Program-made: the position numbers and the translations under genes
Notes under the pieces: generated by a model
The model's database searches: none
The model's input: the letters and a program-made list of their open reading frames with translations, nothing else
Told to the model about the DNA's origin: nothing
Assembly: GCA_025998755.1 (NCBI GenBank)
Contig: AP024674.1
Coordinates: forward strand, 186,001 to 250,000
Direction: 5' to 3'
Length of the DNA: 64,000 nt
Source: Armatimonadota bacterium
Lineage (GTDB): Bacteria > Armatimonadota > UBA5829 > DSUL01
Part shown: one piece after another, positions 63,528-64,000 of the stretch
Layout of the letters: each line of letters starts with the position of its first letter
Position numbering within the stretch: the stretch's first letter is position 1

Positions 63528-64000
63528 ATGAGCTCACGCTTCTTGTTGACGCAGCAATGCTCCTGGTTGTCGCTGTGTTGCTGTCAGTTATCCCGTAATC
63601 TGAAGTCTATCCCTTACGGCGTGGCGGCTTGGGCTGCTCTTGCCGCGTCGGTGTTCACCGCGTCGCTCCAGCCGGCTCACGCGGTCGGTCCGGAGCGCAT
63701 CCTTTGGATGGCTGGGGGGCACACAGGGAGTGTGTCCTCCGTTGCCTTTTCCCCGGACGGGCAAACCCTCGCCAGCGGAAGTAGTGACTCCACCATCAAG
63801 CTGTGGCGCGTCTCAGACGGCAAGCTCCTGCAGACGCTGACAGGTCACGCAAACGGTGTATGGTCCGTTGCCTTTTCCCCCGATGGACAGACCCTTGCCA
63901 GCGGAGGTTTTGACAACACCATCAGGCTCTGGCGCGTGTCGGACGGGGTGCTCCGTAAGACCCTGAGCGACCATACTGCCACTGTCAGGTCTGTGGCGTT
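63528..64000 (+). CDS. Third exported WD40 propeller protein, partial
   Basis: 157 residues before the right edge. It has a GGGAG site upstream of the ATG and a signal peptide of about 55 residues (YGVAAWAALAASVFTASLQP, then AHA). Next comes ERILWMAGGHTG, matching DILWMRGGHA in the other WD40 genes, then blades SVAFSPDGQTLASGSSDSTI and a variant. The signal peptide is continuous with the propeller here, with no C tract. This supports the view that the signal peptide frame in copies A and B is the original one. Confidence 0.9.
   Translation, partial: MSSRFLLTQQCSWLSLCCCQLSRNLKSIPYGVAAWAALAASVFTASLQPAHAVGPERILWMAGGHTGSVSSVAFSPDGQTLASGSSDSTIKLWRVSDGKLLQTLTGHANGVWSVAFSPDGQTLASGGFDNTIRLWRVSDGVLRKTLSDHTATVRSVA

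Overview
The window is GC-rich bacterial chromosome. It carries several marks of an Armatimonadota-like organism (inference): four prepilin-like proteins that start with [19 protein letters not shown] and end with an H-x9-DG motif, a PEP-CTERM-like protein, a DUF6785-type membrane protein, GH172/GH130 glycosidases, many Gfo/Idh/MocA oxidoreductases and large exported beta-propeller proteins. No rRNA, CRISPR array, transposase or phage gene was found. The only RNA gene is an initiator tRNA.

Layout. (1) 1-16056, minus strand: a glycan/sugar locus read from a pilin-like gene down to a partial Na+/solute symporter. It has a large exported glycoside-hydrolase-like protein, a zinc dehydrogenase, three Gfo/Idh/MocA proteins, a clan-D-type glycosidase, a uroporphyrinogen-decarboxylase-like protein, two GH130 proteins and two regulators. 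Most junctions are 1-11 nt overlaps or short gaps. Two copies of a palindrome (ATAATG-TG-CATTAT type) lie in front of its two likely transcription starts. (2) 16356-19396, plus: an exported WD40 propeller gene, repeated almost exactly at 49004-52058. (3) 19769-31383, plus: a sugar-acid operon (exported Tat-type protein, DUF1537 kinase, aldo/keto reductase, a dehydrogenase broken by a 49-bp tandem duplication, HpcH aldolase, symporter), then a pilin-like gene and a secreted propeller protein. Palindromic sites overlap both promoters. (4) 31400-37611: a decayed PEP-CTERM-like gene, a GH172 gene, two more pilin-like genes behind a consensus promoter, and a DUF6785-type membrane protein. (5) 37714-43816: a nitrogen-control island with a GlnR-like regulator, an ammonium-transporter remnant, two PII genes, glnD and glnA. 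(6) 43845-48335, minus: an MCP-cheW pair with a possible sigma-28 promoter, and a DUF2157/GDYxxLxY membrane pair. (7) 48561: tRNA-fMet. (8) 52081-56994: an SOS-type mutasome cassette (LexA box, frameshifted imuB-like gene, small protein, dnaE2). (9) 57318-64000: a PEP-CTERM-like gene, a 1714-residue mosaic adhesin-like protein and the start of another exported WD40 gene.

How it fits together. Glycosidases, dehydrogenases and symporters in the first half form two or three carbon-use loci, each with its own pilin-like H-x9-DG protein. The second half holds housekeeping nitrogen control and DNA-damage mutagenesis. Between them lies a family of exported repeat proteins that share a promoter/leader cassette and 3' pieces and appear to be recombining. 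Several genes are out of frame at short C tracts or tandem repeats. Some of these may be assembly errors; the identical C9 tract in both WD40 copies is harder to dismiss.
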